Assembly (NCBI GenBank): GCA_020630975.1 | Contig: JAHDID010000038.1 | Coordinates: 1 to 58,352, forward strand | DNA length: 58,352 nt | Direction of reading: 5' to 3' | Source of the DNA: Verrucomicrobiota bacterium | GTDB lineage: Bacteria; Verrucomicrobiota; Verrucomicrobiia; Verrucomicrobiales; DEV007 | In this document: piece by piece, positions 9,167 through 17,503 of the stretch | How the letters are laid out: each line of letters opens with the position of its first letter | How positions within the stretch are numbered: position 1 is the stretch's first letter | Notes under the pieces: model-generated | Seen by the model: only the letters and a program-made list of their open reading frames with translations | Databases searched by the model: none | Told to the model about the DNA's origin: nothing | Translations under genes and position numbers: made by a program

Positions 9167-11476
9167 ATGAAACGCCTCATAGCTCTATGCCTCTCGGCAA
9201 TGGCTGCAATCGTATGGAACGCAGCTGAAGGCTCCAGTGTCCACAGCTCGATGCGCCTCAGCGATGGCGACTGGGTGAAGCTGGGCGAACGCTACCACCG
9301 ACTCGGCCGTCTCGACGAAGCCCAGGATGCCTACCAGCGCGCTATCGCAGTAGGCACCACTCGATCGATCACCGGTGCTGCTGCCTACCGATTAGGGGTG
9401 TTGCATTTCAATCGGGGCAAATACGCCCTCGCAGCCCCTTCCTTCGAGCTGGCTTCGCGCGAAGCCGCTAGCGATACCTACCGCTACCAGGCAGGCTATT
9501 ACCACGCTCGCGCCCTCCAGCATCTGGATCAGGCCGATCATGCCTACCATATCTATTCTCGACTGATCGCTCACAATCCCGGTAGCCAGACCGATCACTT
9601 CTACGAAAAAAGCTGCCTCGAAGCCGCTCGAATCCAGGCCGGACGTGGCCACCACGAGACCGCACAGGCCAGTCTCTCCGACTTGATGCAAGAGGCATCG
9701 ACTCCCTCCGTGCGAGACGAAGCCCTAGTCCACTCCTGCATGCTCGCTCTCGAGTCTCGTGACCTCGAGCTAGCTCACCAGCGCATGGATCAGCTAAAGG
9801 CTATGCCAGAAGACAGCACCTGGCGCAGCTACTGGGATGTAGCCGATATCCATCTCGCACACCAGCATGGCGACCACCAGCGTATCGTAGATATCTATCA
9901 GCGCAGCGCGGTCGCGGGCCTGACCAGTGAGTACCGCGCCGATATGCTGATGAAAGTGGCAGAAGCCTTTCAGGCAGGCGGCGATCGCGACACCGCCCAC
10001 CGGCTATTCGGAGTCGTCTCAGCCAGCCACCGAGACAAAGCGGTCTGCGCCGAGGCCGGCTACCGGCGCCTAGTGCTACTCCACCAAAAAGGCGACACAC
10101 ATATGCCCAGCGAGATCCGCAGCTACCTCGCAGAGGTGCGGGCTCACATGCCTAGCAGCCACTTCATCGATCGAGCTAGCTTGATGCTGGCCGAGTGGTA
10201 TTTCTTCGATGGGCTAAAGGCCAAGTCCGGCAATGATCAACGCTTTGCCAAAGCCCAATTTGGCAATGCTCTGGTCACCTACCGCTGGCTGCGCACGGCT
10301 AATCTAGAGGCCAGCCATCGTCCCACCTGGCTCAGCCACCAGATCTGGGCGCAGTATGAGACAGGAGCACTCGGCACTGCGGATCAACAGCTACGTCAGC
10401 TACGCAGCGATTATCCAGACCACCCCGATACCATCTCTGCCATGGCCAAGCGAGCAGAGACCCATCTGGAGCGCCGCTACCTCGATTCTGCTCGCGCCGC
10501 ATTCCACCAGATCATAGCCGACTACCCAGAGGCGCCCGAGGCAGAGGTAGCCATGGAGCGCATCGGCAGGATCTATGCCACGGAAAAACTCTGGCCAGAG
10601 ACCATCGATGCCTATGGCCAATACATCGCTCGCTACCCCGAGGCAGCTGCATGCGATGCTCACTACTGGATCGGCGTAGCTCACTACGAGCTGGAGCAGC
10701 ACGCTAGGGCGATCGAGCACCTCACTCAGGCCCGCGAGCTGGCACCAGACGATTACTTCAATCAGGCGACCATCCGCATCATCGTCTGTCACCACGCGAT
10801 GAGCAGCCTCGAAGAGCTGGCTCACAACTGCCGTCTCTACCACCAGAGGAATGCCGATCTGGGCATCCGCAATACCGCCCAACGCCGCGATACCCACATC
10901 CCCGTGCCGACCATGATCTACCGAGATCTCGGTATGACCCTGGCGCAGGAGGAAAAATGGATCGATGCCGAGCATTTCCTGACCAAAGCCATCGAGCGCC
11001 AAACACCCGACCACGTCGATGAGGAAATTTGGAAAAACCTAGCCGAAGCTAGACTGCGCCTGGATGACTACGTCGGCTCGATCGTTGCCTACGATCACTA
11101 CCTGATCCGAGCGCGCGACGCCCACGACCGCGGCCGCGCCTACCTACGCCGGGGCTATGCTCAGATGGCACTGGGCGACTACGCGCTGGCCAAGCGTAGC
11201 GCCTACGAGTGCATGCGGGTCATCCGCCAGGGCCGACTCAATGCCGATGCCCGTATACTCATCGGTGATATCTCTCGGGAAATGGGCGACTATCAGGCTG
11301 CCCTAGCCGAGTATCAGATCGTCAGCGTCATTTTCAAAGATCCCGAGATCACCCCCCTGGCGATCCAAAAAGCTATCAGCACTCACCGAATCGTAGGCGA
11401 CTCGCAGCAGGTCGCCTTCCTCGAGGAGCACATGGCTCAGACCTATCCGGAGTACGGCATGGTACTCACCAATTGA
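9167..11476 (+). CDS. Large secreted TPR-repeat protein
   Basis: The 769-residue protein has a signal peptide (about residues 1-22). The rest consists of helical tetratricopeptide-like repeats, for example LGRLDEAQDAYQRAI near residue 45, a LFGVV/AYRRL unit near residue 285, EAPEAEVAMERIGRIYA near residue 460 and ALGDYALAKRSAYE near residue 670. The spacing resembles BamD/YbgF-type envelope TPR proteins, but it is much longer than those. The ATG is preceded by AGGG. No catalytic motif is seen, so a scaffolding role in the periplasm is the most that can be said. It is followed 45 bp later by the inositol-phosphatase family gene. Confidence 0.8.
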   Translation: MKRLIALCLSAMAAIVWNAAEGSSVHSSMRLSDGDWVKLGERYHRLGRLDEAQDAYQRAIAVGTTRSITGAAAYRLGVLHFNRGKYALAAPSFELASREAASDTYRYQAGYYHARALQHLDQADHAYHIYSRLIAHNPGSQTDHFYEKSCLEAARIQAGRGHHETAQASLSDLMQEASTPSVRDEALVHSCMLALESRDLELAHQRMDQLKAMPEDSTWRSYWDVADIHLAHQHGDHQRIVDIYQRSAVAGLTSEYRADMLMKVAEAFQAGGDRDTAHRLFGVVSASHRDKAVCAEAGYRRLVLLHQKGDTHMPSEIRSYLAEVRAHMPSSHFIDRASLMLAEWYFFDGLKAKSGNDQRFAKAQFGNALVTYRWLRTANLEASHRPTWLSHQIWAQYETGALGTADQQLRQLRSDYPDHPDTISAMAKRAETHLERRYLDSARAAFHQIIADYPEAPEAEVAMERIGRIYATEKLWPETIDAYGQYIARYPEAAACDAHYWIGVAHYELEQHARAIEHLTQARELAPDDYFNQATIRIIVCHHAMSSLEELAHNCRLYHQRNADLGIRNTAQRRDTHIPVPTMIYRDLGMTLAQEEKWIDAEHFLTKAIERQTPDHVDEEIWKNLAEARLRLDDYVGSIVAYDHYLIRARDAHDRGRAYLRRGYAQMALGDYALAKRSAYECMRVIRQGRLNADARILIGDISREMGDYQAALAEYQIVSVIFKDPEITPLAIQKAISTHRIVGDSQQVAFLEEHMAQTYPEYGMVLTN

Positions 11477-11557
11477 TCCTCAGCCTAGGGAACCTAGCCC
11501 CAGAGATTCGATTCACCGGTTGTGATTTCGGCCAGCGAGTGTAGAGACTCCCACGTG

Positions 11558-12403
11558 ATGCTACCAGATTTCTTCGCCGACGATCGCTTCTCCGACTCGC
11601 TACGTCTCGCTGCCCAGGCCGCGCAGGCGGCAGGCCAGATCATAGCCGACGGCTATCAGGATGTGCAGAAGGTCGAGGTAAAAGACGTCGGCGATCTGGT
11701 GTCAAAAGTCGACTTCGATGCCGATCGAGCAGCCACCGCCATCCTAGAAAACGATGGCGTAACGATCGTCTCTGAGGAGCTAAACCCCGAGGCCAATGAC
11801 GAGTCCGCCGACATGTGGATCGTCGACCCACTGGATGGCACCACCTCCTACCTGATGAAAGGTGGAAGCCACATCTCCTCCACCCTAGTCGCCAAGCGCG
11901 TCGGCGGCGAGACCGTGGTGGGCATCTGCTACTTCCCGCTGACTGATGAGTGGTTTTACGCCGAGAAAGGCCAGGGAGCCTGGCGCAATGGCGAGCCACT
12001 CAGGCTAACTCCAGACGACAAGCCGCTAGGCGAGTGCTGGGTAGAGATGAACCAGTATGGCAACCAGGGCTACGAGACTCCATTCTTCGCCCGAGCTCGC
12101 ACCGCGCTGCGCTCTGCTGGTGGCGCTCAGATCGTCACTTCAGGCTTTCCCCACGCTGGTATCGCCATGCGTATAGCCGAGCAGAATAGCGGTCTAGCAG
12201 TCGCCATACATGACAACAATGCCGACAACCTCAAGCAAGGTCCCTGGGATATCGCAGGCCCTCAGTTGATCTTCGAAGAAGCCGGTGGCGTCTTCCTCAA
12301 TCCAGATGGAGAGCGCACCAATCTCTTTCAAGCCGATCCGATCATCATCGCACCGAGCCGGGAGCTGGCCATGCGAGTGCTGGAGTGCGTGCAGCGTGCT
12401 TAG
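11558..12403 (+). CDS. Inositol-monophosphatase family phosphatase
   Basis: The protein has the Mg-dependent phosphatase signature in order: a metal-binding Glu in IVSEELN, WIVDPLDGTTSY (the DPxDGT motif), and WDIAGPQLIFEEAGG (the WDxAG motif) near the C-terminus. The length of about 281 residues fits the family, which covers inositol-1-phosphatase, histidinol-phosphatase and 3'(2'),5'-bisphosphate nucleotidase (CysQ) activities. The sequence alone does not separate these. I prefer ATG 11558 (MLPDFFADDRF); in-frame GTG codons at 11522 and 11555 would give longer products without a better ribosome site. Confidence 0.87.
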   Translation: MLPDFFADDRFSDSLRLAAQAAQAAGQIIADGYQDVQKVEVKDVGDLVSKVDFDADRAATAILENDGVTIVSEELNPEANDESADMWIVDPLDGTTSYLMKGGSHISSTLVAKRVGGETVVGICYFPLTDEWFYAEKGQGAWRNGEPLRLTPDDKPLGECWVEMNQYGNQGYETPFFARARTALRSAGGAQIVTSGFPHAGIAMRIAEQNSGLAVAIHDNNADNLKQGPWDIAGPQLIFEEAGGVFLNPDGERTNLFQADPIIIAPSRELAMRVLECVQRA

Positions 12404-12525
12404 CTAGCAGACAGGGAAAAAACCTTCGAAACGCGCGGAACTGCTGCATGGCATTTTAAATAATGCCACACACAGCAAAACTTTACCTTTCGTAAATAAA
12501 TTATGGAAATTATATTCCTCAAACC

Positions 12526-12897
12526 ATGTTTGAGAAGCTTCCATCCGAAATCTTGAGGTATTCAAACTCTCACTCAAGAGTTAAGCACTTGGCCCTTAAA
12601 GCTCTGCCGCACCTAATCTGCATAGTTCCAATGCTATCCTTTGGTGTTTCATTTTGGCAGCACAAAATCTTTCACCACCACCGACTGAATAGCGGTTCGA
12701 CCAATATTTTCACCCCTGACTACCTAGCATCAGTCAATTCCCCCTTTTCCATAGTTTCTTCGACTCAAACCATCCTATTCTATGTCGCGTTCATTGGCTT
12801 TTTCCTTCTACATCAAGTTTGTAGGTCCATGATCTGTAATTGCATCGCATTGCCCTTTTTAGCCGCTTCATTCTGGTATGGCTACGTGGCCTACTAG
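12526..12897 (+). CDS. Small multi-pass membrane protein of unknown function
   Basis: The 123-residue protein has three likely membrane segments: around residues 29-45 (ICIVPMLSFGVSFW), 84-100 (ILFYVAFIGFFLLHQV) and 105-122. I recognise no family. Codon use is more AT-rich than in the surrounding genes, as in the next gene, which suggests the pair was acquired separately from its neighbours. The upstream 120 bp is AT-rich and could hold a promoter. It ends just before, or overlaps, the following unknown gene depending on that gene's start. Confidence 0.55.
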   Translation: MFEKLPSEILRYSNSHSRVKHLALKALPHLICIVPMLSFGVSFWQHKIFHHHRLNSGSTNIFTPDYLASVNSPFSIVSSTQTILFYVAFIGFFLLHQVCRSMICNCIALPFLAASFWYGYVAY

Positions 12898-12925
12898 TCA
12901 GACATCCTCAGCCCAACATACCCAA

Positions 12926-13351
12926 ATGCTCACCCGACTGTTTCGCAGCAAAAAATTCCAGCCAACCACGCTTGATGACCCAACCTTTGGCAAACTCACT
13001 AATGACCGAAGCGGCTTCTGGTCGAGCTGCACCATGTTTCCTCCACTGGCCAAGGAGATCGATATCTCCATTAATTTAGCCCCAGGCTCAGATATCAATC
13101 AAGAGCACCGCGACTTCTTCGAGCAAATCGTCACCCATTGGTCGGATATCCATCAGGATCTGCGATCCTCCCTATTTGAGGATCTGCCGACCTGGGAAGA
13201 CGGTCTAGATTTTGATAGTTTTATTTTTAGGCAAGTGGAGGAAAAACCGTGGAACTGGGAAATTGCTGCATCTACTCCATTACTATGTGATCACTACTTC
13301 GGCATCATGATGGACGACCTCCAAAATAGTGGCTTTAGAATGGATAGCTAG
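12926..13351 (+). CDS. Small cytoplasmic protein, unknown function
   Basis: The 141-residue acidic protein has no signal peptide or membrane segment. The N-terminal pattern LDDPTFGKLTNDRSGFW resembles a short domain (Dp.FG.L..d...W) found in several small uncharacterised proteins, some associated with immunity-type loci; this is recognition by eye and weak. I start it at ATG 12926 because the conserved-looking part begins there. ATG 12878 would overlap the upstream membrane-protein gene by 20 bp. Base composition is more AT-rich than the flanks, as in its upstream partner. Confidence 0.5.
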   Translation: MLTRLFRSKKFQPTTLDDPTFGKLTNDRSGFWSSCTMFPPLAKEIDISINLAPGSDINQEHRDFFEQIVTHWSDIHQDLRSSLFEDLPTWEDGLDFDSFIFRQVEEKPWNWEIAASTPLLCDHYFGIMMDDLQNSGFRMDS

Positions 13352-13363
13352 CAACCAACTAGC

Positions 13364-14431
13364 TCACGCCGCCTTCTCAGCAGCATCTTGCGGCTTATCC
13401 CCCCTATGCTCTACCTTCGTCCCTGACTCCAGACTCGCATCCGGTCGAGCCGATCTATAGCTAGAGGTATACTCCCCACCCCAGTCCGAAATATTTGGCA
13501 GTGCTCGATAGAGGATCTCGTGAAACAGCGGGCCTGGCAGTAGCTTGCGCATAGCACCGAAAACTCGCGCATCAAAGGTAGCTGGCACACGCAGCGCGGG
13601 GCGCCGGGAGTCCATGACGCGTTCGATCTTTTTGGCCACACTGTCCGGAGTGGCCCATGCTAGATGCATGGCCTTGCGGATCAGGCGCTCCATGTAGAAG
13701 TAATGCGGGTGGTAGGGATCTTCCGCGCTCTCAAAGGAGGCATCGCTCGCCTCAGTCATACGGGTGTTTTCGAAAGAATCGGAGTGGATGAAGCCCGGCT
13801 GCACGATGGATACCTGGATATTCCACGGACGCATCTCGTACCAGAGAGCCTCGCTGACACCCTCTAGCGCCCACTTCGAGGCCGAGTAGGGAGTCATAGT
13901 CGGCATAGCGAGCATGCCACCGACAGACGAGACATTGATGATGCGACCGCACTTTTTCTCGCGCATGGTCGGCAGCACCAGACGGATCAGCTGCAGCGGA
14001 GCGGAAAAATTGATCTCCATCTGCCGATCGATCTCCTCACACTTGAGGTGCTCCATCACGGCTCGATAGGCGACGCCAGCGTTATTGATCAATATATCGA
14101 CTCCTCCCCAGCGTTTGTCGATTTCCTCGACCACCGCTCGGCGCTCGCAGTCGGTATTCACTCGTAGGGGTCTGAGGTGCACGCGATCGGTCTCGAGTAG
14201 ACCAACATCTTGAAACCTAGCTAGCGATGCCTCTCTAGCAGTCAGGATCAGTCGCAGATCCTTTCTCGGTAACAAACGCTGAGCGAGCGCCAATCCTAAT
14301 CCTGTGCTCGCTCCTGTGATCAATACATTTTTGAGCGGCTCGCCCTCAGCCAGCGGGTTGTTCTGACTTCTTTTCTCCACCCTATCACTATGCCAAAAAT
14401 ACTGACATTCGACAAGACTTAACTCTCCCAA
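13364..14431 (-). CDS. Short-chain dehydrogenase/reductase
   Basis: A classical SDR: the nucleotide-binding glycine motif is TGASTGLG, followed by NNAGVAYR and the active site with Ser in INVSSVGG and the YSASK catalytic Tyr-Lys. The C-terminal extension of about 100 residues is longer than in minimal SDRs. The Rossmann fold starts near residue 33, so the annotated N-terminus (GELSLVECQYFWHSD) is probably too long and an internal GTG near 14377 may be the true start. Substrate unknown. It is transcribed divergently from the sulfatase gene, with less than 75 bp between them. Confidence 0.85.
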   Translation of the reverse strand: MGELSLVECQYFWHSDRVEKRSQNNPLAEGEPLKNVLITGASTGLGLALAQRLLPRKDLRLILTAREASLARFQDVGLLETDRVHLRPLRVNTDCERRAVVEEIDKRWGGVDILINNAGVAYRAVMEHLKCEEIDRQMEINFSAPLQLIRLVLPTMREKKCGRIINVSSVGGMLAMPTMTPYSASKWALEGVSEALWYEMRPWNIQVSIVQPGFIHSDSFENTRMTEASDASFESAEDPYHPHYFYMERLIRKAMHLAWATPDSVAKKIERVMDSRRPALRVPATFDARVFGAMRKLLPGPLFHEILYRALPNISDWGGEYTSSYRSARPDASLESGTKVEHRGDKPQDAAEKAA

Positions 14432-14502
14432 ACACGGTACGTATATCGGACAACCGCAAAATCCAAGTGGTCAGCAGCACCAAGCGAGTGCTATCTAGAG
14501 GT

Positions 14503-15954
14503 ATGAAACGAGCCACCTACCTATGCGCCAGCTTGCTCCTGCTCTGCCACCTGACCTCGGGGGATGAGCCCAAAAAAGAACACCAACAGCCAAACATCGT
14601 GCTGATCATGTGCGATGACCTGGGCTGGGGCGATGTCGGATTTCAGGGTGCCGAGCATATCCACACCCCACATCTCGATGCGATGGCGGCCAATGGCATG
14701 ACCTTCTCGCGCTTTTACGCACAGGCACCGGTATGCTCACCCACTCGCGCCTCGATCGTGACTGGGCGCCACCACGACCGCACTGGCATCTACACGGCCA
14801 ATCAGGGGCACCTGCGTGCTGGAGAGCACACGCTATACGAGGCTCTGGCTGCCGAGGGCTATGCCACTGGCCACTTTGGCAAATGGCATATGGGCACTCT
14901 AACTCGCGAAGTGGTAGAGGCCAATCGCGGTGCTAAACAACCCCAGCACTTTTCCCCACCCTGGCAGCACGCTGTCGGCACCACCTTTGCCACCGAGGCC
15001 AAGACTCCTACCTACGACCCGATGTGGAAACCTGCCAAAGGTGCAGAGGGCGACTTCCGCCAAGCCACTCGTCAGGGCTGGCACCCACTGACCGATAGCG
15101 ACGCACGAGAGGCCTATGGCACCCACTACTGGACCGCCGAGGAGACCATGGTCGCCCCCGACTCCGACGAGCTACTCGGCGACGACTCAGGCATCATCAT
15201 GCGCCGCGCTATCAAGTTTATCGAAAAGGAAAAGGATGGCCCCTTTCTAGCCATTGTCTGGTTTCATGCCCCACACCTACCTGTGGTGGCCAGCCCAGAG
15301 GATGTCGCCTCCTACGACGATGGACAGACCACGGGCTTCCAGCAAAACTACTACGGCTGCGTGACGGCCCTAGACCGAGCCGTAGGCGCACTGCGTGAAA
15401 AGCTGAAGGCACATGGCATCGCCGACAATACGCTAGTCGCCTTTACCTCCGACAATGGTCCAGAGGGCAATGACCAGGCCCCTGGAAAGCAAGGCCCATT
15501 CCGCGGCAGAAAGCGCAGTCTCTACGAGGGCGGCGTGCGTGTACCCAGCATCATCGAATGGCCTGCTCAGATCCAGGCAGGCTCGACTAGTGCGATGGCA
15601 GCGTGCACAGTGGACTACTTTCCCACCATCCAGGAGATCGTCGGATTCGACATGCCTGACGATCGCGAGCTAGACGGCATCAGCCTACTGCCTGCTATCC
15701 GTGGTGAGATGACAGAGCGGAGCCAACCTCTCGGCTTTCACATCAAAGGCCAAGCAGCTTGGCACGATGGCTCTCTCAAAGCCTACTGCAAAAAGGTCGG
15801 CCAGAATGACTGGCAGCTCTATGACCTAGCCTCAGACCCCAGCGAAAAGACCAATCTCGCCGAGCAACAACCCGAGCGGCTAGCCGCCATGGTAACAGCA
15901 TGGCAGGCATGGAAAACTTCGGTCGATGCCAGCGATAAAGGTGGTGACTACTAA
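14503..15954 (+). CDS. Secreted sulfatase (formylglycine type)
   Basis: A signal peptide (MKRATYLCASLLLLCHLTSG) is followed by a sulfatase domain with the metal-binding opening MCDDLGWGDVG. The formylglycine signature is CSPTRASIVTG in the context APVCSPTRAS, so the Cys would be oxidised by a maturase encoded elsewhere. Asp/Asn ligands appear in AFTSDNGPEG. Length is typical. ATG 14503, preceded by AGAGG at good spacing, is preferred over GTG 14467. It probably desulfates a glycan, consistent with two further sulfatases in the window; the substrate cannot be read from sequence. Confidence 0.9.
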   Translation: MKRATYLCASLLLLCHLTSGDEPKKEHQQPNIVLIMCDDLGWGDVGFQGAEHIHTPHLDAMAANGMTFSRFYAQAPVCSPTRASIVTGRHHDRTGIYTANQGHLRAGEHTLYEALAAEGYATGHFGKWHMGTLTREVVEANRGAKQPQHFSPPWQHAVGTTFATEAKTPTYDPMWKPAKGAEGDFRQATRQGWHPLTDSDAREAYGTHYWTAEETMVAPDSDELLGDDSGIIMRRAIKFIEKEKDGPFLAIVWFHAPHLPVVASPEDVASYDDGQTTGFQQNYYGCVTALDRAVGALREKLKAHGIADNTLVAFTSDNGPEGNDQAPGKQGPFRGRKRSLYEGGVRVPSIIEWPAQIQAGSTSAMAACTVDYFPTIQEIVGFDMPDDRELDGISLLPAIRGEMTERSQPLGFHIKGQAAWHDGSLKAYCKKVGQNDWQLYDLASDPSEKTNLAEQQPERLAAMVTAWQAWKTSVDASDKGGDY

Positions 15955-16243
15955 AGTATTACCGCTGACACTCGACTCCAAAGTTTGCTTCATAGATCTC
16001 TGCTAGGCCTCCTAGGTGGTATCCCACCTAGCGGGAGCTTGTGGCCAGCAAAGTCAGGTTTTCACCTGCTCAGAGGGGGATTAATTCAGAGTCTCGAGAA
16101 ACTCTTCTATCTCGCGCCATTCGCGACGCAGTTTTTTAATCGCCTTGATCATAATTTCCATGTTAGCAAGATATCTAAAATGTCAACTTATCTTAACTAC
16201 TTTTCGTCTGGCTTATCGGCGTGATATCCTGAACCCAAAACAC
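15955..16243. other. Intergenic region with a hairpin and a micro-ORF
   Basis: No ordinary gene is seen in the 370 bp between the sulfatase and the next minus-strand gene. It holds a perfect 8-bp hairpin, CTAGGTGG-TATC-CCACCTAG (16012-16031), without a following T run, an AT-rich stretch around 16130-16200, and a 26-codon minus-strand reading frame listed separately. A minus-strand terminator lies just to the right (16244-16282). Confidence 0.5.
16081..16161 (-). CDS. Possible 26-residue helical micro-peptide
   Basis: An ATG-to-TAA frame encodes a strongly charged amphipathic helix (contains IKKLRREWREIEEFLETLN). The codons use GC-rich third positions where possible, unlike the AT-rich DNA upstream of its ATG. 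No clear ribosome site is visible. It may be a real micro-gene or the tail of a decayed gene. Confidence 0.2.
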   Translation of the reverse strand: MEIMIKAIKKLRREWREIEEFLETLN

Positions 16244-16282
16244 AAAAAACAGCCCGAACCGGCGGCTGCCAGTCCGAGCTGT
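16244..16282 (-). terminator. Rho-independent terminator of the duplicated-domain secreted protein gene
   Basis: Read on the minus strand, a 14-bp stem (arms 16269-16282 and 16249-16262, three G-U pairs) with a 6-nt loop is followed immediately by six T. It lies about 40 bp past the stop of the gene ending at 16325. Confidence 0.8.
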
Positions 16283-16324
16283 CCCAATGCGGATTCTGGA
16301 GATTTTTTGAGTTACCGCTGACCT

Positions 16325-17290
16325 TTAATACCAGCTCACATTCCGATAGCTGGTAGGGCGGTGATTACTGGAAGAAAGAGTGCCGCAGGTATTATTGCCT
16401 CGCTGATAGCGTGGATCATAAGGACGGAAGTGATCACTATTCTTATGAGTGTAAGTCGCCAATGGGCAAGACTGACTGATCGCTTGGCAGACCTGAGGAC
16501 TCACGGTGAGAGCTTTCCGGGCTTTCTGCACGCAGGTCAGAGCCTCTCTAGCATCGCAGGCAGCTTTCTTGAAGGTCTTCGGGCACTTACCATAGTAGGC
16601 AGAGTTTAGAGCGGTGGTTTTGCCACGGTAGGTCTGCATATGTTGATACAGCGCTCTACTTTTCGGGCAATTCCAATGCACCTCGCGACCGTAATCATTG
16701 ACCATACGAGTCGAGTAATGATTCAACTGGCCGATATTTGCCCCGATCTGTGCATAGACAGGATCGTAGACTGGCCGGGCCGGAGCTACCGGACGAAAGC
16801 GATCATCATTATCCTCGACATAATCAGAGAGCTCATCCGTCGCACGGATCAGATAGGTGATCTGCCTACTGGTATTCACGTCTTTCCGCAGTTTGGTGAG
16901 TCGCTTACTGGAGTCTCGCACCTCATCAGCAGCTTTCTCAAAGGTCTTCGGACAAGTGCCTCGAAACGCTCGTGCGAGAGCATCGGTATGGATAGAATGC
17001 TTGTTCATGTGCTGGTGCAGCGCTTTGGCTCGCGGGCAGCCATGTGTGTAGCGTAGCTCCTGCCCATAGCGCCAGACCATCTCATCGGCATAGCGATCGA
17101 GGTCTTGTACATTACGAGCTAGCGATGGCGAGGTATGGTTTCGGTGTTGGTTGTTATGGCTGCGGTGATCGTCATTTGCTATCGCTCCGATGATATCGAA
17201 TAGGTTGAAACCCTGCGCCATCGATTGGCTAGGAGCGATAAAGATTCCGGTAGAGAGTGCGATAGATAATGATATGGATTTTACTGTCAT
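16325..17290 (-). CDS. Secreted protein with internal duplication, unknown function
   Basis: The 321-residue protein starts with a signal peptide cut near SQSMAQG. Two homologous halves follow. The first runs from about residue 58 to 165 (LDRYADEMVWRYGQELR, GCPRAKALHQHM, GTCPKTFEKAADEVRDS). The second runs from about 180 to 290 (LNHYSTRMVNDYGREV, NCPKSRALYQHM, GKCPKTFKKAACDAREAL). Each half has conserved Cys-Pro pairs, suggesting a disulfide. I recognise no family. A good terminator follows the gene, and one of the four 39-bp elements lies about 107 bp upstream of its start, in the same orientation as at the msrB and DUF1501 loci. Confidence 0.7.
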   Translation of the reverse strand: MTVKSISLSIALSTGIFIAPSQSMAQGFNLFDIIGAIANDDHRSHNNQHRNHTSPSLARNVQDLDRYADEMVWRYGQELRYTHGCPRAKALHQHMNKHSIHTDALARAFRGTCPKTFEKAADEVRDSSKRLTKLRKDVNTSRQITYLIRATDELSDYVEDNDDRFRPVAPARPVYDPVYAQIGANIGQLNHYSTRMVNDYGREVHWNCPKSRALYQHMQTYRGKTTALNSAYYGKCPKTFKKAACDAREALTCVQKARKALTVSPQVCQAISQSCPLATYTHKNSDHFRPYDPRYQRGNNTCGTLSSSNHRPTSYRNVSWY

Positions 17291-17396
17291 ATAGGGAGTG
17301 TATTTTCTGTTCGGTTCGGGATGTTTCGGTATTCCATGAGACGCAGCCCCCGGGATTTTATGTATTTTATTTCACACCCCACTCCCTGAGGGCTGA

Positions 17397-17435
17397 AATT
17401 CAATAGGGTACAATTTTGACTCAATAGGGTACAAT
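17397..17435 (-). repeat. 39-bp tandem-unit element, copy A
   Basis: Two direct copies of ATTGTACCCTATTGA(A/G) (minus strand) stand 21 bp apart and are joined by TCAAA. The element lies in the 213-bp gap upstream of the secreted duplicated-domain gene. The same 39-bp unit occurs at 29269, 42652 and 50403. Confidence 0.95.
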
Positions 17436-17503
17436 CCACGGGAACCAACAGTCCACGGTGCGAGCACACAAATCTCGGAAAGAACAGGTGGTCCAGAGTC
17501 GCC

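Noticed and set aside
10400-11014. A 204-codon frame antisense to the TPR gene
   Set aside because: It mirrors the TPR gene's codon bias and has no sensible N-terminus or motif.
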